Below, in pieces: positions 13,601 to 27,072 of a stretch of DNA of 64,000 nucleotides (its first letter is position 1; every line of letters starts with the position of its first letter). The position numbers and the translations under genes were made by a program. The notes beneath the pieces were generated by a model. It did no database searches. It had not been told where the DNA came from and saw only the letters and a list, made by a program, of their open reading frames with translations. This DNA is from Aphidius gifuensis (lineage: Eukaryota; Arthropoda; Insecta; Hymenoptera; Braconidae): positions 26,444,154 to 26,508,153 of the forward strand of contig NC_057788.1 in the NCBI RefSeq assembly GCF_014905175.1, read 5' to 3'.

Positions 13601-15830
13601 TGTCCTGTTAACGTACCAACCAAGTTACATCAACTTTTTTAAATTTAAAAATAATATAAAATCAATAATAAAAGAAAATTAAAAAAATAAAAATTCATTA
13701 CTTGTTTAACATTTCCTGTTAACGCTTTTATATATTCATTATATAAATAAAAAAAAAAAAAACGTGGTGAGAGTGTACAATACAAAATAGAAAATATAAA
13801 TCAATATATATAATAATAAAAATAAAAACAAAGAATCATCGGCATTGTAAATCCAGACTCAACCATGACAATGAAAAGTGAGGTCCAAAATCAGGCACAC
13901 AATTCAACATGTACATAGTACACACTCACAAAGTTGAGTAATCAAAAGACAGTAGAACAAACGTGTGGCATGTAAAAAATTATCAGACTTTTGGGTACAG
14001 GTCAATGGAAATAACTAACTAAAATAATAGTTATAACTATATAAAATATAAATTCGTGCTACATAAATACATATATAAATATGCACAACTTGCCATCATC
14101 ACTTATTAATTACCCAATGTGAAAAGCAAGTTAGAAATGAGGAAAGTTTTACTATATACATACTCGGTATGTTTGTGTAAGCAGTAAAGTCCACTTGTTC
14201 ACATATGCGGGATAAGTTTAAACATTTTCGAGTTGATATGTACTCTCATACTTTGTTAAAAGCAATGATACAATATGTATTAAAGCTTCTAGATTGCTAT
14301 TACAAGAGAGATTACTCTCTTCATGAAATTTCGATAATATAAAAATAAAATAATAATTAAAAATTGTGGAAATTTATTTAATATTGTGAAAGTACGTTTG
14401 AATAATGAGTTAGGGGTGTTATTTAAAATTTAAACAATAGATTTTTTTTTTGTTTTAGCATTTATTAAGGGTAAAAATAGAAAAAATCTTTTGACAATGT
14501 AGATGAATATATAATTGTAGCAAGTTCTTATCACACTTGGACTAAATGTTGAAGAATCTTGAGAACACTAGTGTGACTGCTTGAAATAGTCAGCAACTAT
14601 GTCACAAATAATTAAATATAAAAAAAATAAAATATATAAAAGTATTTTTATACGAAAATTAATATATAAAAAGAAAAGCAAGTATTTCTATTTGACAAAC
14701 AATTTTTATAGATGAAACAACAATGAACCTATCTACAATACACTGTAGTGTATGATATATAGAAAATGATTTAAAAGATAGTTCAATGTCTATTCATGTT
14801 GATGACAAATAAAAATAAACCCGGAAAATGTAATAAAGCTACTGACAATACGTCACATCTCTGCAGATTAGAATTCAACTGTGTGCTTCACTAGTATACA
14901 AAAAATAAAATAAACAAATGTCACAATGCCGAGGAAGTTTTTCATTGTTGTGATGTGTATATATATATTTTCATCGAGGCGATGTGCCAGACGTCATTGA
15001 CTGTATGCATTGTGCATTCATTTATGTCAATTGTAAAATACAAACTTGTTGTATACTTTCATCATGAAAAATTAAAAAAAATTGAAAAACACCAGTATAT
15101 ATGCAGCGAGAGTAAACAATTTCATTTGAATAGAAAATTTAAAAATGTCAATTTCCGAAATTAATTTTTAACCACAATATTTAATTTACAAATTAAAATA
15201 AATCAAATCAAACGAATAAAAAAATCTCAATAGAGAAAATAAATAAAATTATATAAATTAAAGTATTTTAATAATAAATTTTTTAAGAATATTGACGTCA
15301 CTTGTGACTCTTTACTTTGTAAATAGACTTTTATTGAATATCAACGAAAATCCGGTATATTTACATTGTGGTTTGAACTAGGGGAGCACACTTGACGCAC
15401 GTGGGCATGTAATTTTTTTTCTTTTTACTTTTAATCAAGTAGAAGAAAGAAAAAAAAAAACACAAATTTATTCACCAATAAATAAATTATTATGAAAACA
15501 TAAAAATTCAAAGCTCAATTGTTTGGCATGGTAATAAAACAAAAAAGAAATTGACAATTGAAAATATCAAAAAAAGTTAAAAATTAAATCAAGTGACGTA
15601 ATATAAAAATAAATAGTAATTTAAAAATTTTTTAGTTAAAATAAAAGCAAAAAATATTTAGTGATGAAAATATGATCAAAGTGAACGTCGTCTACAGAGT
15701 ATACGTCACGAGATGAAAAGGGTCCAGAGTAGAAAAAAGAAAAAAAAATACAATATATATCACAGAGTTAATATAATAGTATTTCACGAAAAAAAAAAAC
15801 AAAAAAAAAAAAAAATCACAGCTGACTCAC
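10681..15830. other. non-coding stretch
   Basis: I find no supportable gene. A GC-richer patch at 10,780-10,990 contains a small hairpin (10,798-10,824). A purine-rich patch at 12,985-13,230 opens an 88-codon minus-strand frame that looks like composition bias. The rest is AT-rich with homopolymers. If the promoter at 16 kb is real, this may be its first intron. Confidence 0.45.
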
Positions 15831-16330
15831 CTAGTTGGGCTGGGTTGTTGTAACAAATGCGAATTGTTGATGTTCCATTAAAATGAATAATAATTATTTA
15901 GAAGCACAAATATTAAAATGACAAGCACAGGTGTCAAAATTGTACCGTTGTTATGCGGCTTTGCCGCTCGAGTGGTTGATGTCGACTGCAGAAAATCCCG
16001 CAGATAATATCACAGACCTAGGGGAGACTGTGCATGACATCATCATCAACCAATCATAAAGCTCATATTTAAGCGCATGCGTTATTTAGTCTGTAGCTTT
16101 AACAAAACTTTGAGCTTGTGTATTGTGCGATATATCGAAATCGATTGGTAGTAGACGACTTCTCGTTGGCACCCTTCCAACCCCCCTCTAACTAAGCGCT
16201 ATCTTGCGGCAAAAAATATCAAAATAATTCAAGAACCAGGCGGGAAATTACCAGGCGGCAATTCACCATACAGCGCATGTGTTGTCTGACTATAAACATA
16301 GTTATACTACTCGACTAACTACCACCATGA
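15831..16330 (-). promoter_or_regulatory. minus-strand promoter and first exon with uORF
   Basis: This GC-richer island ends in a near-ideal splice donor on the minus strand, AACTAG|GTGAGT, with the exon ending at 15,831. Upstream on that strand are an E2F-type site GGCGGGAAA (plus-strand 16,239-16,247) with a second CCAGGCGG copy at about 16,251, an NRF1/EWG-type GCGCATGCG (16,073-16,081) and an ATCGATT element near 16,140. These motifs are typical of housekeeping or cell-cycle promoters. The first exon holds a 15-codon upstream frame (15,878-15,831) starting M-E-H-Q-Q, whose TAG stop is exactly the last three exon bases. The downstream gene is not identified; its exons should lie at lower coordinates. 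Confidence 0.5.
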
Positions 16331-19120
16331 CGACAGCCCTTCAATGTCTCGTTAATTGATAAATTCAAGTATTGTCTTTTTCATTCAATTTTTAATATTT
16401 TTTTTTTTCGTTATACTATTAGTAAATGTAATACATTAAATTAAATTAATATAAATAAAAAAAAAAAGTACCTATATATTTATTCACAGAGTTTATTGTT
16501 TCAATTAATTTTTTATTAATTTCTATGTCTGATTCATGGATTTATTATAATGATGAAAAGCTTGAAATATATTTTAATTGTATGTCCTCTTTATTAAAAA
16601 ATTTAATTACTTTTTAAATTAATTATTTTAATTATTTTTTAACTAATAGTCAGAGGCTTTAATTTTTCTTTAAAAAAAAAATGTTTTTTTTCTTTTTATC
16701 ATTTTATTTATTTATTTATAAATTATTGTTATTTATTATTATTTATTTTTCATAATACAAGTACAAATGTTTTTTGGGGTATCAATTTACTCAACGATGA
16801 GTTGTCAGGAAGAACTCGTACTATCCCCAAAGTCCTATGTCATGAAATATTCAACTGGACTCGAGGGACATGTATGAGAGACTCTTTTGGTGAGAATGTA
16901 TGAGTGAGAAAGCCAATGTGTGTACAGAGTTAATTGGTGGATAGAAATTTCATCCAGTTTTGTATATATATGTATATGAGATACTTCAGAAATACTACCC
17001 GTGTCTGCATCTTTACTACCACTTGAATTGAAACACAGTATACGTTAAGCAATGATAAAATCATTTGCCATAGTTTTCTCTTTCACTTTGGTAGCTAATA
17101 CATCATCTTTTGTCTAGAGTATGTGCGACTAACAGATGGCTGGTGACATTGATTGACGAGACTGATTGTATATTTTACTTTTTTGCCAAATTTTTCTAAA
17201 TTTATTATTGAATATTTCGATATTTATTTAAAACACACCATCATATTCTCATTTGATATTAAATTTTTATTTTAAAGAAAAAATGAAATTTTATTAACAT
17301 TTTATTCATTTTCTTTTTTTTTTTTTATGTTGTTGAAATTTTATTTTTACAATTTTTAGCTTGGATTTATTTTTACCAATGATATTCAGTTTGGTAAAAC
17401 AATTTTCTATCAGAGACTTGAATAAAACTTTTATCATAACAACATGAAAATAAATAAAGTATACAAAAAAAGAATTAGTTTTACAGACGCATCAGTGGAC
17501 TTTCCAACTTTTTTTTTTTGTCTCTGTTCTCAAGGGATTTCTTTTTTATTTATTTTCGTTTGATTTTTTTATTTTTTTATTTTTCTTTCTCACTGAGAGA
17601 CAAGTTTTTAACATTTTTAACTGTTCATGTATACAGTGCGTACGAATTCTTTTATGTACATATTGAAGAAAGACTGTAGGTCATATGATAATGTCACTCA
17701 GCAACATCTTGTAACACGAAAAAACTTTAACCAAGGTATACACAATGTGAGTATATTGTCAGACGAGGTGCAAGACCAAAAATTCTTTTTATAAAATCAA
17801 GACAAAGAAAAATCTTATAAAAGAAAATAATAAAAAAATATATTTATTTATAAAAAAATAAAAGTTTTTTAGAATTTCATAAGTTAGCTATTACAATTTC
17901 AAAAATAATAAAAAAGATGTAAAATGATAACTAAAAGAAAAAAAAAAAATCAAACGAATATAAAAAAGAAAAAAAAAATAAACTTACTCAAGTTTTATAT
18001 TGTTGTTTTGAACGATTTTACTTTTTGTCTACCTGAAGCTTTTTTTTTTATGTTACTACAACTGCTATTTGTGTCAGAAAAAAATAAAATAAAAAGCTCT
18101 CTATGAAGATAGACAAGTGTGTATATATATAATACTAATTCAAAATGTGGAAAGCAAACCAAGTGTCTCTTGAGAAAGTCAACGTGAACCATTCTACTAT
18201 CTAAAAACAGACCTGAAAACGATGTAAGTGGATACGTATACTTTTCAGACATTTCTCTGTATATCTCGTAAGATACGAATTCAATTCAAATATTCCCACT
18301 GGAGACAAATTCAAGATATAGGCTTGTCAAGTAACCTCCTAGCTTTCTGATGTATTTATTTTATTTGTTTTACATTGAAATGTAAAAAAAAAAAAAATAC
18401 TACAGTATGAAAAATATGTCAATGATTTTAAAAATGAATTATTACGAAATTATACAGTGCATTATGAAACCACATGATGTCAAGATCTTGGTGATGAAAA
18501 ACCTCCAACTGAAGCCCAACAATCGAACAACCGGAAAGGATTCTTCTTTCAAAGTTTTATATATATTTTTTTTCCCCTTCAACAATTTTCATATGCTATA
18601 CGTAAACGTGATATCGATCACAATAATAAAAAAAAAAAAAATACAAAATATATTTGAGAATCAATCTGTACGAAATAAAACTGTAGATATGCTGAGCTGA
18701 TTTGTGAACACCTATCGTTTCACATCAATCACAAAGAAAAAAAAATAAGACGTATGTTTCTTTATAAGAAATTCACTTTTTTTTCAAGCTTGAATATAAG
18801 GTCCCAGTTGCGATACACAAATAATTACATTACTAAGAAAAAAATAAATAAATACTGATATAAAATTGAAACGAATTAAAACGATAATCAGATTAATCCA
18901 ATACGTCACTCTGATATTAAATTTCTTAATAAGACTGATTTGATAAAAATCTATAGCTCAATCAATTTCCAATAAATCAAGTAAATTTTTTTCTCGACTA
19001 ACTAACTTTTTTGTTTATATCGCATATTTTATTTATACTGGATAAATAAATGATTTATATTCTCATTAAAAAAAAAAAAAGTATATATATTATTTTCAAA
19101 GTAATTATTGTCAAAATTTG
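16331..19120. other. non-coding stretch
   Basis: Mostly AT-rich filler. GC-richer islands at 16.77-17.11 and 18.13-18.33 kb carry no convincing open frame. The short frames at 17,924-18,252 and 18,407-18,700 are dominated by Lys, Asn and Phe and are not supported. Confidence 0.45.
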
Positions 19121-19321
19121 ATGGAGGACTATTTCGTAATACTGGATGTTTCCTTGTGTATAATATGCTTGAAAAATTTCAAGGACTTAAATGTGTTTGC
19201 TTACTCGATGTTAGATGTAAACAAGGAAAATGATGGCTTACCTAACCGATACTTGTTCAGCTTGTATTCAGTAAATAAACATGGAATATATATTTCCTCA
19301 ACAGACAAATATTCAATTTAA
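19121..19321 (+). CDS. small hypothetical ORF, 66 residues
   Basis: An ATG frame of 66 codons begins M-E-D-Y-F-V-I-L-D-V and has balanced composition, including a C-I-I-C pair near residue 15, more protein-like than neighbouring frames. It ends in TAA at 19,319-19,321, followed by AT-rich DNA. There is no recognisable domain, signal peptide or clear promoter. It could be a small gene, an exon, or chance. Homologues in related insects would be needed to accept it. Confidence 0.2.
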   Translation: MEDYFVILDVSLCIICLKNFKDLNVFAYSMLDVNKENDGLPNRYLFSLYSVNKHGIYISSTDKYSI

Positions 19322-20451
19322 TTAAACGATACAAAATAACAAATTTATTTATTAATAAATATGTTTTTTTATATTTTATTTGTTATGATTTTGAAATGAT
19401 ATTTTAATGTAAACATACAAAAAAGTAAAATCACATTTTGTATGTATGAAAATTAATTTTGGTTTGAGTATAGAAGGTATAGGCTTCAAGGTGATCAACA
19501 TGGGAGTATGTTTCCATCACATTTACATAAGTGACTTATGGCTAGTGTGTATTATTCTATGGTCTGGTATGATATCTTTGATGTGACACAGTCGAAGGGA
19601 TTGAAATACTGAGGGTTATCACACTGGAGAGATATCCGAGACTCGCTTGAGAGTGTTTGGTTTCATGTCCATTTTTTCTACCTCTCACCCATTTTTTTTT
19701 TTTATCCCTCTCTTACCCTCAAACAACACACCGCATTTGTCTATAATTTTTTCTTCTATATTTTTTACTTAGTTTGACCGAAAATCTTTCATATTTTGAC
19801 TTCAAATTACCTTCATGACAAATTGTTAAATGTGCAAAGATAAAAAAAATAATAGTATTGATTAATGGGTCATTTAATATTGTTCGACATTCAATACAAA
19901 TTTATAATTAACTCGATTATTATATTAAAATAATATGTGACAAAGTCGATAATGCTAAATAAATGTACATGAATTCTAAATATTTTTTTTATTTGTTATT
20001 TCAAGATAATTAAATTATTTTTAAAATTCAGAACGTTCTGATGTAATATATAAATTTATACAATGAAAATAATTTATCTTGAATACGAATAAATCCCACT
20101 CTACTTGCACGAGACTCCTTCTGTGTAAATAACACGTCATGACTGTTTGTTATCAGTGATAATGTGAGTGGTATTAGTCACCAGTGATACAACAAAAGTA
20201 TTACAGTCTTGTTGTGGTATAGAGACAATTCAGACGCAATTATTAAAGATAAAATTTATCAAAATATCATACGAATTTCAGGTGATACGTGACAATCTTT
20301 TTTATTTTTTCATTTAATTTTATTGAAAAACACGAGCAGTAAGTAATTAAATTTAAAATTCAATAAAATTATTTTTAAGATAAATTAATTATTAAATAAA
20401 AATATAATTAAAAATTTTTAATCAATAATAATTAAATAAATTTTTTAGATT

Positions 20452-21712
20452 ATGGCAGGTTTATATCCGAATCTTCATGAAAAATTTAGAGATGAAAATA
20501 TTTGTCCAATTTGTCTCTATGAGATGGAAGACACACCCAAGTACTCGTGTATTAATCGTCATACAATGTGTCATCGTTGTAAGCCATATTATTACTCTTG
20601 TCCAACATGCCAATCACCATTGGAACTAATAATGGTAAACCATCAAGGCCATAACTATCATCCACCACCAGCGATTCATTTTATGCCACACCCATATCCA
20701 CTATATCCACCAAAGTAAGTACTCTTATGTTTATTGAACAAATAAAAAATTATATAATGACAAATATTATATCTATAAACTTGTTCTTAGTAGTTATGAA
20801 CCAAGTGCACCATTTATAGACCAAGAAAAAGTTAATTGGTCACCACCAGCGCCACATGAAGATCAAGAAATTCATCCATGTCAATATGCATATCTTGGAT
20901 GTCGTGCAAAAATACCAGAGCATCTTATTGAACTACATCGTTCTAGATGTCAATATCGTATCAATGAAGATGATCATTCATCAGATGATAACAACGATGA
21001 TGAAGGAATAGCTGAACATTGCAAATATCATGTAGTTGGTTGTAATGTTAAATTGATAGAGTGGAGAAGACTTGAACATGAAAAAATTTGTATTTACAAA
21101 GATAGAATGGGTCGTTCTGAATATCAATATCCTAGTAATGAAGATGATCATTCATCAAATGATGACAACAGTGATGAAGGAACAACTGAACATTGCAAAT
21201 ATCATGTAGTTGGTTGTAATGTTAAACTGATAGAATGGCGAAGACTTGAACATGAAAAAATTTGTATTTACAAAGATAGAATGCAAAAATTTGATGATAT
21301 AAATGAAAACTTGGAATCATTAAATATTCATGATGATAGTGATGATAGTGATGATCCAGAAGAAATTATTGAATGTAAATTTAGAACATTTGGTTGTATG
21401 GTTAAAATGCCAAGACGAAAAAAATGGAGTCATGAAGAAAAATGCAATTACAACAAGTATCATAATAATGATAATGATGAAGACGATAGCTGTTATGTTA
21501 CTGAAGAATATTTAGATCCAGATGATACATTGTCATGTCGTTGGGCTGATTTTGGATGCCAAGTACAACCAAGACGTTGTAGAATAGATACTCATGAAGA
21601 AAAATGCAATTATCGAAGGGAACATTGTAAATATTCTGACAACGGTTGTCGTGAAATGGTTGAACCACCTAAAAGATTTATTCACGAACAACGCTGTGAA
21701 TATGCTTGGTAA
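20452..21712 (+). CDS. SIAH-like RING protein with six TRAF-type zinc fingers
   Basis: The gene has two exons (20,452-20,714 and 20,791-21,712; GT...AG intron of 76 bp) and encodes 394 residues. An N-terminal C3HC4 RING occupies residues 18-53 (C18, C21, C33, H37, C40, C43, C50, C53) and resembles the SIAH/Sina RING (CPIC...CPTCQSPL), so E3 ubiquitin ligase activity is likely. A Pro/His-rich linker follows. Then six fingers, each exactly C-x6-C-x11-H-x3-C-x-Y, start at C118, C165, C223, C283, C337 and C367, separated by Asp/Ser/Asn-rich acidic linkers. The C-terminal substrate-binding fold of true SIAH is absent; the protein ends four residues after the last finger Cys. Fingers 2 and 3 are nearly identical. 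AATAAA lies at 21,823. The ATG is the first in frame and directly precedes the RING. It is probably a lineage-specific relative of SIAH/TRAF-type proteins rather than SIAH itself. Confidence 0.85.
20963..21283 (+). repeat. 174-bp in-frame tandem duplication inside the RING gene
   Basis: Two adjacent copies with a period of 174 bp (58 codons) run from 20,963 to about 21,109 and from 21,137 to 21,283. Each contains an acidic linker and one complete zinc finger. The finger region differs only at a few synonymous positions, while the linker differs at several codons. Confidence 0.85.
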
Positions 21713-24700
21713 AAAAAAATTCTTTTAAAGTAAAATTTTGAATGACATATCATACGGAAATCATACTGAATAATACATATATTTTGATAAACACAAATGT
21801 TATAAAAAAAAAAAATCTAGAAAATAAATATACGTGAGTTCTTTGATGTTGATAGTAGACAGATAGAATGACCCAAGGCAATTTTAAGACAGCCACAAAA
21901 TAGAGTGGATGATGTCCAATGGGAAAAACAAGTTGCAAAGGAAAAAATTGACTGGTGTTTGGGTTTGCAGTATATTTTCATTTTCAACTCCTTAAGAATC
22001 CCCTGACACGAACCGACTTGTCTTGGTTTTTACTTATTTCTAAACTACTTTTTTAAATGTCTAATGTATACCTGAATTTTCGAAGGGTTATTAATTATCC
22101 AGACAAAGAAATATATATTTCAATTACAATAAAAGTATAAAGAAAAATGTAAAGATTTTATTTATAAACTTTGTATCAATTTATGTCTATATACATTTTA
22201 TTTACTTCAGATACAAATAATACTATTAAAAACCAAGGTGTATTGATTTTACCACATCACACAAATAAAAATTTTATCAATCAATATATATTTTTTGTTT
22301 TTCTACAATTATTTATATACTTTGAAAAATAGCAGTTTCTTATTTTTATTCTAAAAAAAATTTAATTATTTTTATTTTTTAATGTAACTTTATTTTTTTT
22401 CTTAATCTTTTGCTTCAGGGTTTTGATGAATTTGGCACAAGGTCTGGTAATGTCTGTCGAGAGTAAATGTTTGAGGTAAAAAGCATAAAACTCTTTAAAG
22501 TATTCTTAAGCAAATAATGAATACTTACAAAAACTCACATTTGTTTTTTTTTTTTCTGCAATATATTGATTGAAAAAATATTTTTAATACTTTTGTCAGT
22601 CATGTACTTAAGTCAGTCATTGTTTGATATGTATATAATTTACTCCAAAAAAAAAAAAAAAGGTAAGATAGTGTTGAAGACTTTCAATCAACTAATTTTA
22701 TATATTTTTATTTCAAATAAAATATCAATTGAAATGAAAAAATTAAGAAAGAAAAAAAAACATGACAAATCAGTCAAGTAGATAAATTGAGCGTGATCAG
22801 AGTCATACGACAGTTTGTAGTATAATCTCGACTGTGATCACCAGATACAGAGGGGTTAGATGCTGATGATGTACAAGGGTGGGATATTCAGCACCTGGAG
22901 TCTAATGGTTGTATCTTGCCTACTGCTATTTTACCACATTCTGAATCTTTTACCTTTAAACGATGTCTACATTTTTATATCACCCACCATTTGTTATGTT
23001 GATGTGAATAAAAAAATAAAATGAAAACAATTTTAGTTGTTAAATTGAGGTCATTTTTTTTTCTTTCGTACCACAGATGCAAACTGAATCTAAACGGATA
23101 ACATCCATGGCACATGTTTAATATTTCATTTTTTTATTTTTTTTATTTTTTATTTTTCTTTTTTTCTTGCTCAATTTTATTTTGCTTTATACTATAGATA
23201 GTCTACAAAGATAATTAGGCTGCTATTGAAATACTCTGTTAAAGTGAATTCTGCTATAATTGATTAAATTATCGCACGATGAAGAAAAGTGAATAGGGGA
23301 AGACAAAAAATTTAACATTCGACATTATACGAATTTTCAGTCTTACAAACTTTTATTTTTTTCTAAAAAATATTAATTTTTTTTTTACTTCTTTGACGAA
23401 GAAACATACGTATATTTAAATTTTGACTGAATAAATATCAATTGAATCTAAATTTGAATGACAAAGTTTTGTCCATATGATAAATCAATATTTTTTTTAT
23501 GACTGTAAAAAACAAAAATTCAAAAAAGTACATCAAAATGGACAAAAGTTGAGGAATAACTTTGAAAAGGGGAGTCTTTTTTTTACATAGTAAAATTTTC
23601 TTGATTTCGTATAGCCCATGTAGATATTCAACGCCTTAAAAAGGAAGGTTGAATTTCGACCGTGATAATTCCCTTCCGGTTCACAAAGACTTGATATTGT
23701 AAGACCACCCTTGATTTTATCTAAAGAAGAATCACGGATCAAAGGAACAAGAAAGTTAGAGAATTGAAAGCATTATTATCTCAATATTCCTTTCAATTAT
23801 TAATTATATATAAATTTTATAAAATATTATATTGATCATGAATTAACTATAAAAAGTTTATAATTCAAATTTACTTTGGTTCGTTTGATTCTACATGGTT
23901 ACCTTGATGTCTATAAACCGTGAATCAATGTTATATAAAAAAATATAGAGACAAAGCCAACCCAGATAGATAACACCCCTGGGAAACTATCGACATCATG
24001 AAGGGTAAACAACAACCAATATAGTCATTCTGTATACCAAGTTTAATTAAGATACACAGGTGTCTTAAATTTATTTTTATTTTTTTTTTTCAGTAGCATA
24101 AGATGATTCTGTTTTATTTTGAAATTAATATAAATGCACGATAAATATTTAACATGGTAAGTGTATAAATTTAAGGGAATCAGATAAAAAGTGAAAATGG
24201 AAATTTATAATAAATAAATAAGAAGAATAAAAAGTTATCCTTTCAAAAAAAATCCAGTGTATAAAGATTATGCAGGTTGAGAATGAGAGATTTAAAAAAC
24301 ATAGTTTATGTTAATGAATATTTGAAAGAAAATTCAATGTCTCTATCGTTTTCGTATTCTATTTGGAATATGGAAAATACATTTAACAGATGCATGTATT
24401 CATGTTGGTAAATCCAGGTTTTGAATGGATATATAGATTGAATAGAATGTTGGCTAACATGGGCCATGTGGATCAATCTCATCATACAACAAAACAGTTA
24501 TGGATTTTGGTCATAGCTGGTGACCATCACTTGCCTGACAGTATGTATATACAATGTTAATGCAATAAAGCCTTATCACTGTGTCCATATACTGGCGATT
24601 TTAGTTGACGAGAGTTCATCCCTAACAAACACACACCCACATCTACTACTAAATGAAGCTTGTAAGATAATCAATTCAATATAAAATAAAATGATTCTGG

Positions 24701-26532
24701 TGATGATTAAATTTCAACACTATTGCTGCCAATGTTTTTAAATTTTTTTAAGTGAAATAAAAAAGGTTTATAGGGAGGATTCATTGCATCCCTGATTTAT
24801 TGACACTGTATAGGTATATAAAGTAATAGCAACTGTCGACAGTGTTAGGTATATCATATCGGATATCACCAGAAATATATCATCTCGACTTGGGCATGAC
24901 CATGTAACATGAAACACCAGTTATATATTATTTTTGGTCAGTCAGTATCGCACATGATAATATCGTAATGACTAGATCCATTTCACTTGATTTTTTCCCT
25001 CACATGATTTAAAATTACAATGAAAAAAAAAATACCAATAATTATATTAATGAATAATTAAAATTTCTAAAAGGGATAATTAATTAAATTAATTAAATAG
25101 ATTTTATAAAAGAAGTATTAATTATTATTTCAACGAAAAATCAATATCACAAGTTAAAAGCGAAATCGGTTTTTTTTTTTTTTTTCAAACAATAGGAGTA
25201 CTTGGAAACTGTTGCGGATTAATGAATGCCTCTAGGCATTTTCATTATGGGGTGGTTGGAAATGGAAAAAAATCAGTAGCGCATGAAAGCCGATTTGTGA
25301 TAAAATTTTTTCTACTGATAATAATAAATATGTATATAATGTATCAACTCATTTAGCTTATATTTTAAAAAATATATATTTTTTTTTTAATTACAATTTA
25401 ATGCGAATTTTTGTATTTTTTTTTTTTTCTAGTCTGATTTTAGAGTATTTATTTTCACTCAGTACGTGGGGTGAACGTGCACATGATAAACTTGCAAAGG
25501 AGTGCGTGTTGTGTACAGACAAGTAGCAGATTACATTTTACTCTCAATAAATACACCAAGCCGTCGAGGAAAATAGAGAGTTGCAAAACTTGAGATTAAA
25601 GATGGACGGCTTAGTACACGCAAACTTCATAAATTTTCAATTTTGTTCGGAGTAGAGAAAACGCACTTGTTGTAGCTCACTCTATGTTTTTTTTTATCAT
25701 TCTATTTTAATAGTATAAAAATTATTTCTTATGGGAAAAATTTCTTACCCAGTTGACCATCATCATTAATTTACAAGTGACCAGAAAAAGAACAAAAAAC
25801 AATAGATAAAATAAGATTTGTAAATTTTTAGTATAACAAAAAATTTTCATGATTGGATGATTCACTCCTGTCAAGATTAAAATACTTAATTCAACCCTTT
25901 TTGTAGGGTAAAATCGGGAAAAAGTATTCACGATGCCGAGAGCATCCGTCGTTGGTTGAAAAACTCATGGCAGAAAATTTAATGAAACGGTGAAAAATTC
26001 AAGCGAATGAAAAGTATGTATTTTGTGATGCAAATATGTATAGGGTGAGATAGAGTAGACAGTGTATTATATCAGTGAGGCCAGAAAAAGAAAGTAAAAT
26101 GAAAAAAAAAATAAAAAAAAATTCTTAGATGAAGATGAAAATCTTCCAATCCGGACGTTTTCTTTGTGATTTTAAATTCCGCACTTGATTTTAGGAACCA
26201 AATCACGTTCTCAGTATGCATATATATATTTTTTTTTTTTTTTTTGAATTACCAAATCTTCTTGGAGAAAAAACTAATTCAAGCCACTGTTTAATTACCG
26301 ACAAGCCACTTTAGAGTTCAACAAAGTACACTTTACGAATATTGATATTTTAAAGACATATCAAATAATTGCTCAACTAATTGTATTTCCAAATTATTAA
26401 TTTTTTTATTATTTAATAAAAAAAATAAATACTTCTATAAAAATCATTATTACATATACCTTATCAACTTTTTAATGGAAAGAGTTTTGTATCAAAATTA
26501 AAAAAAAAAAAAAAAAGATACACAATGTATAC
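21713..26532. other. non-coding stretch
   Basis: Beyond the polyadenylation signal of the RING gene (AATAAA at 21,823) I see no supportable gene. GC-richer islands lie at about 22.8-22.95, 23.55-23.75, 24.4-24.6, 24.8-24.98 and 25.43-25.65 kb. A possible small last exon at 25,463-25,526 is discussed in the findings. The rest is AT-rich filler with long T runs. Confidence 0.45.
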
Positions 26533-26797
26533 CTTTGATCATGATTATCACATCTAGGAGAGAATGCAACAACAATTATAATGCACATCAGTAGTGCAAT
26601 TAACAGTCCTTTGTAGAATTCAATAGAGTAAAAGCGAACAATGCATTTATCACCCTTACCAAACGAATTGCACACAAATTTTGTATCAAAATGAAAACTA
26701 AAAGCAGTATCGTCAAATAGACAAAATACATCAAAAGTAGATTGATGTATCAGGAACAATGCCAATATAATGAAACAACAAGAGCAATCGAATAAGA
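26533..26797 (-). CDS. candidate exon of a membrane protein (unrecognised)
   Basis: On the minus strand an acceptor-like ATATTTAG (AG at 26,799-26,798) is followed by a 265-base open block ending in CAAAG|GTATAC. Translation gives about 88 residues. There is a short hydrophobic start (C-C-F-I-I-L-A-L-F-L-I), a Cys-containing middle that looks extracellular, and a clear membrane helix near the end (G-L-L-I-A-L-L-M-C-I-I-I-V-V-A-F) followed by a charged segment. The composition is protein-like and unlike the flanks. No family is recognised and no partner exons were found with certainty. Confidence 0.33.
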
Positions 26798-27072
26798 CTA
26801 AATATATATTTTACAAATTTGTCAACTCAACATTTTCATTTATACAAATAACAAATGCATTATGATTTTATACAACGAAAACTATTAAAACCATTGAATA
26901 TTACAAATGAATTTTTCGTGTAAAAACACACACATTATTTATTTATTTTATTTTTTCATCTAAACAAATTCATTTCGAATATCTAGTAAACTTATAAATC
27001 AGACTTTATTCATACGTGTGTAAAAAAAAAATGTTTTTTAAAAATTTTATCATGGAAATTGTTAATTTTTAT

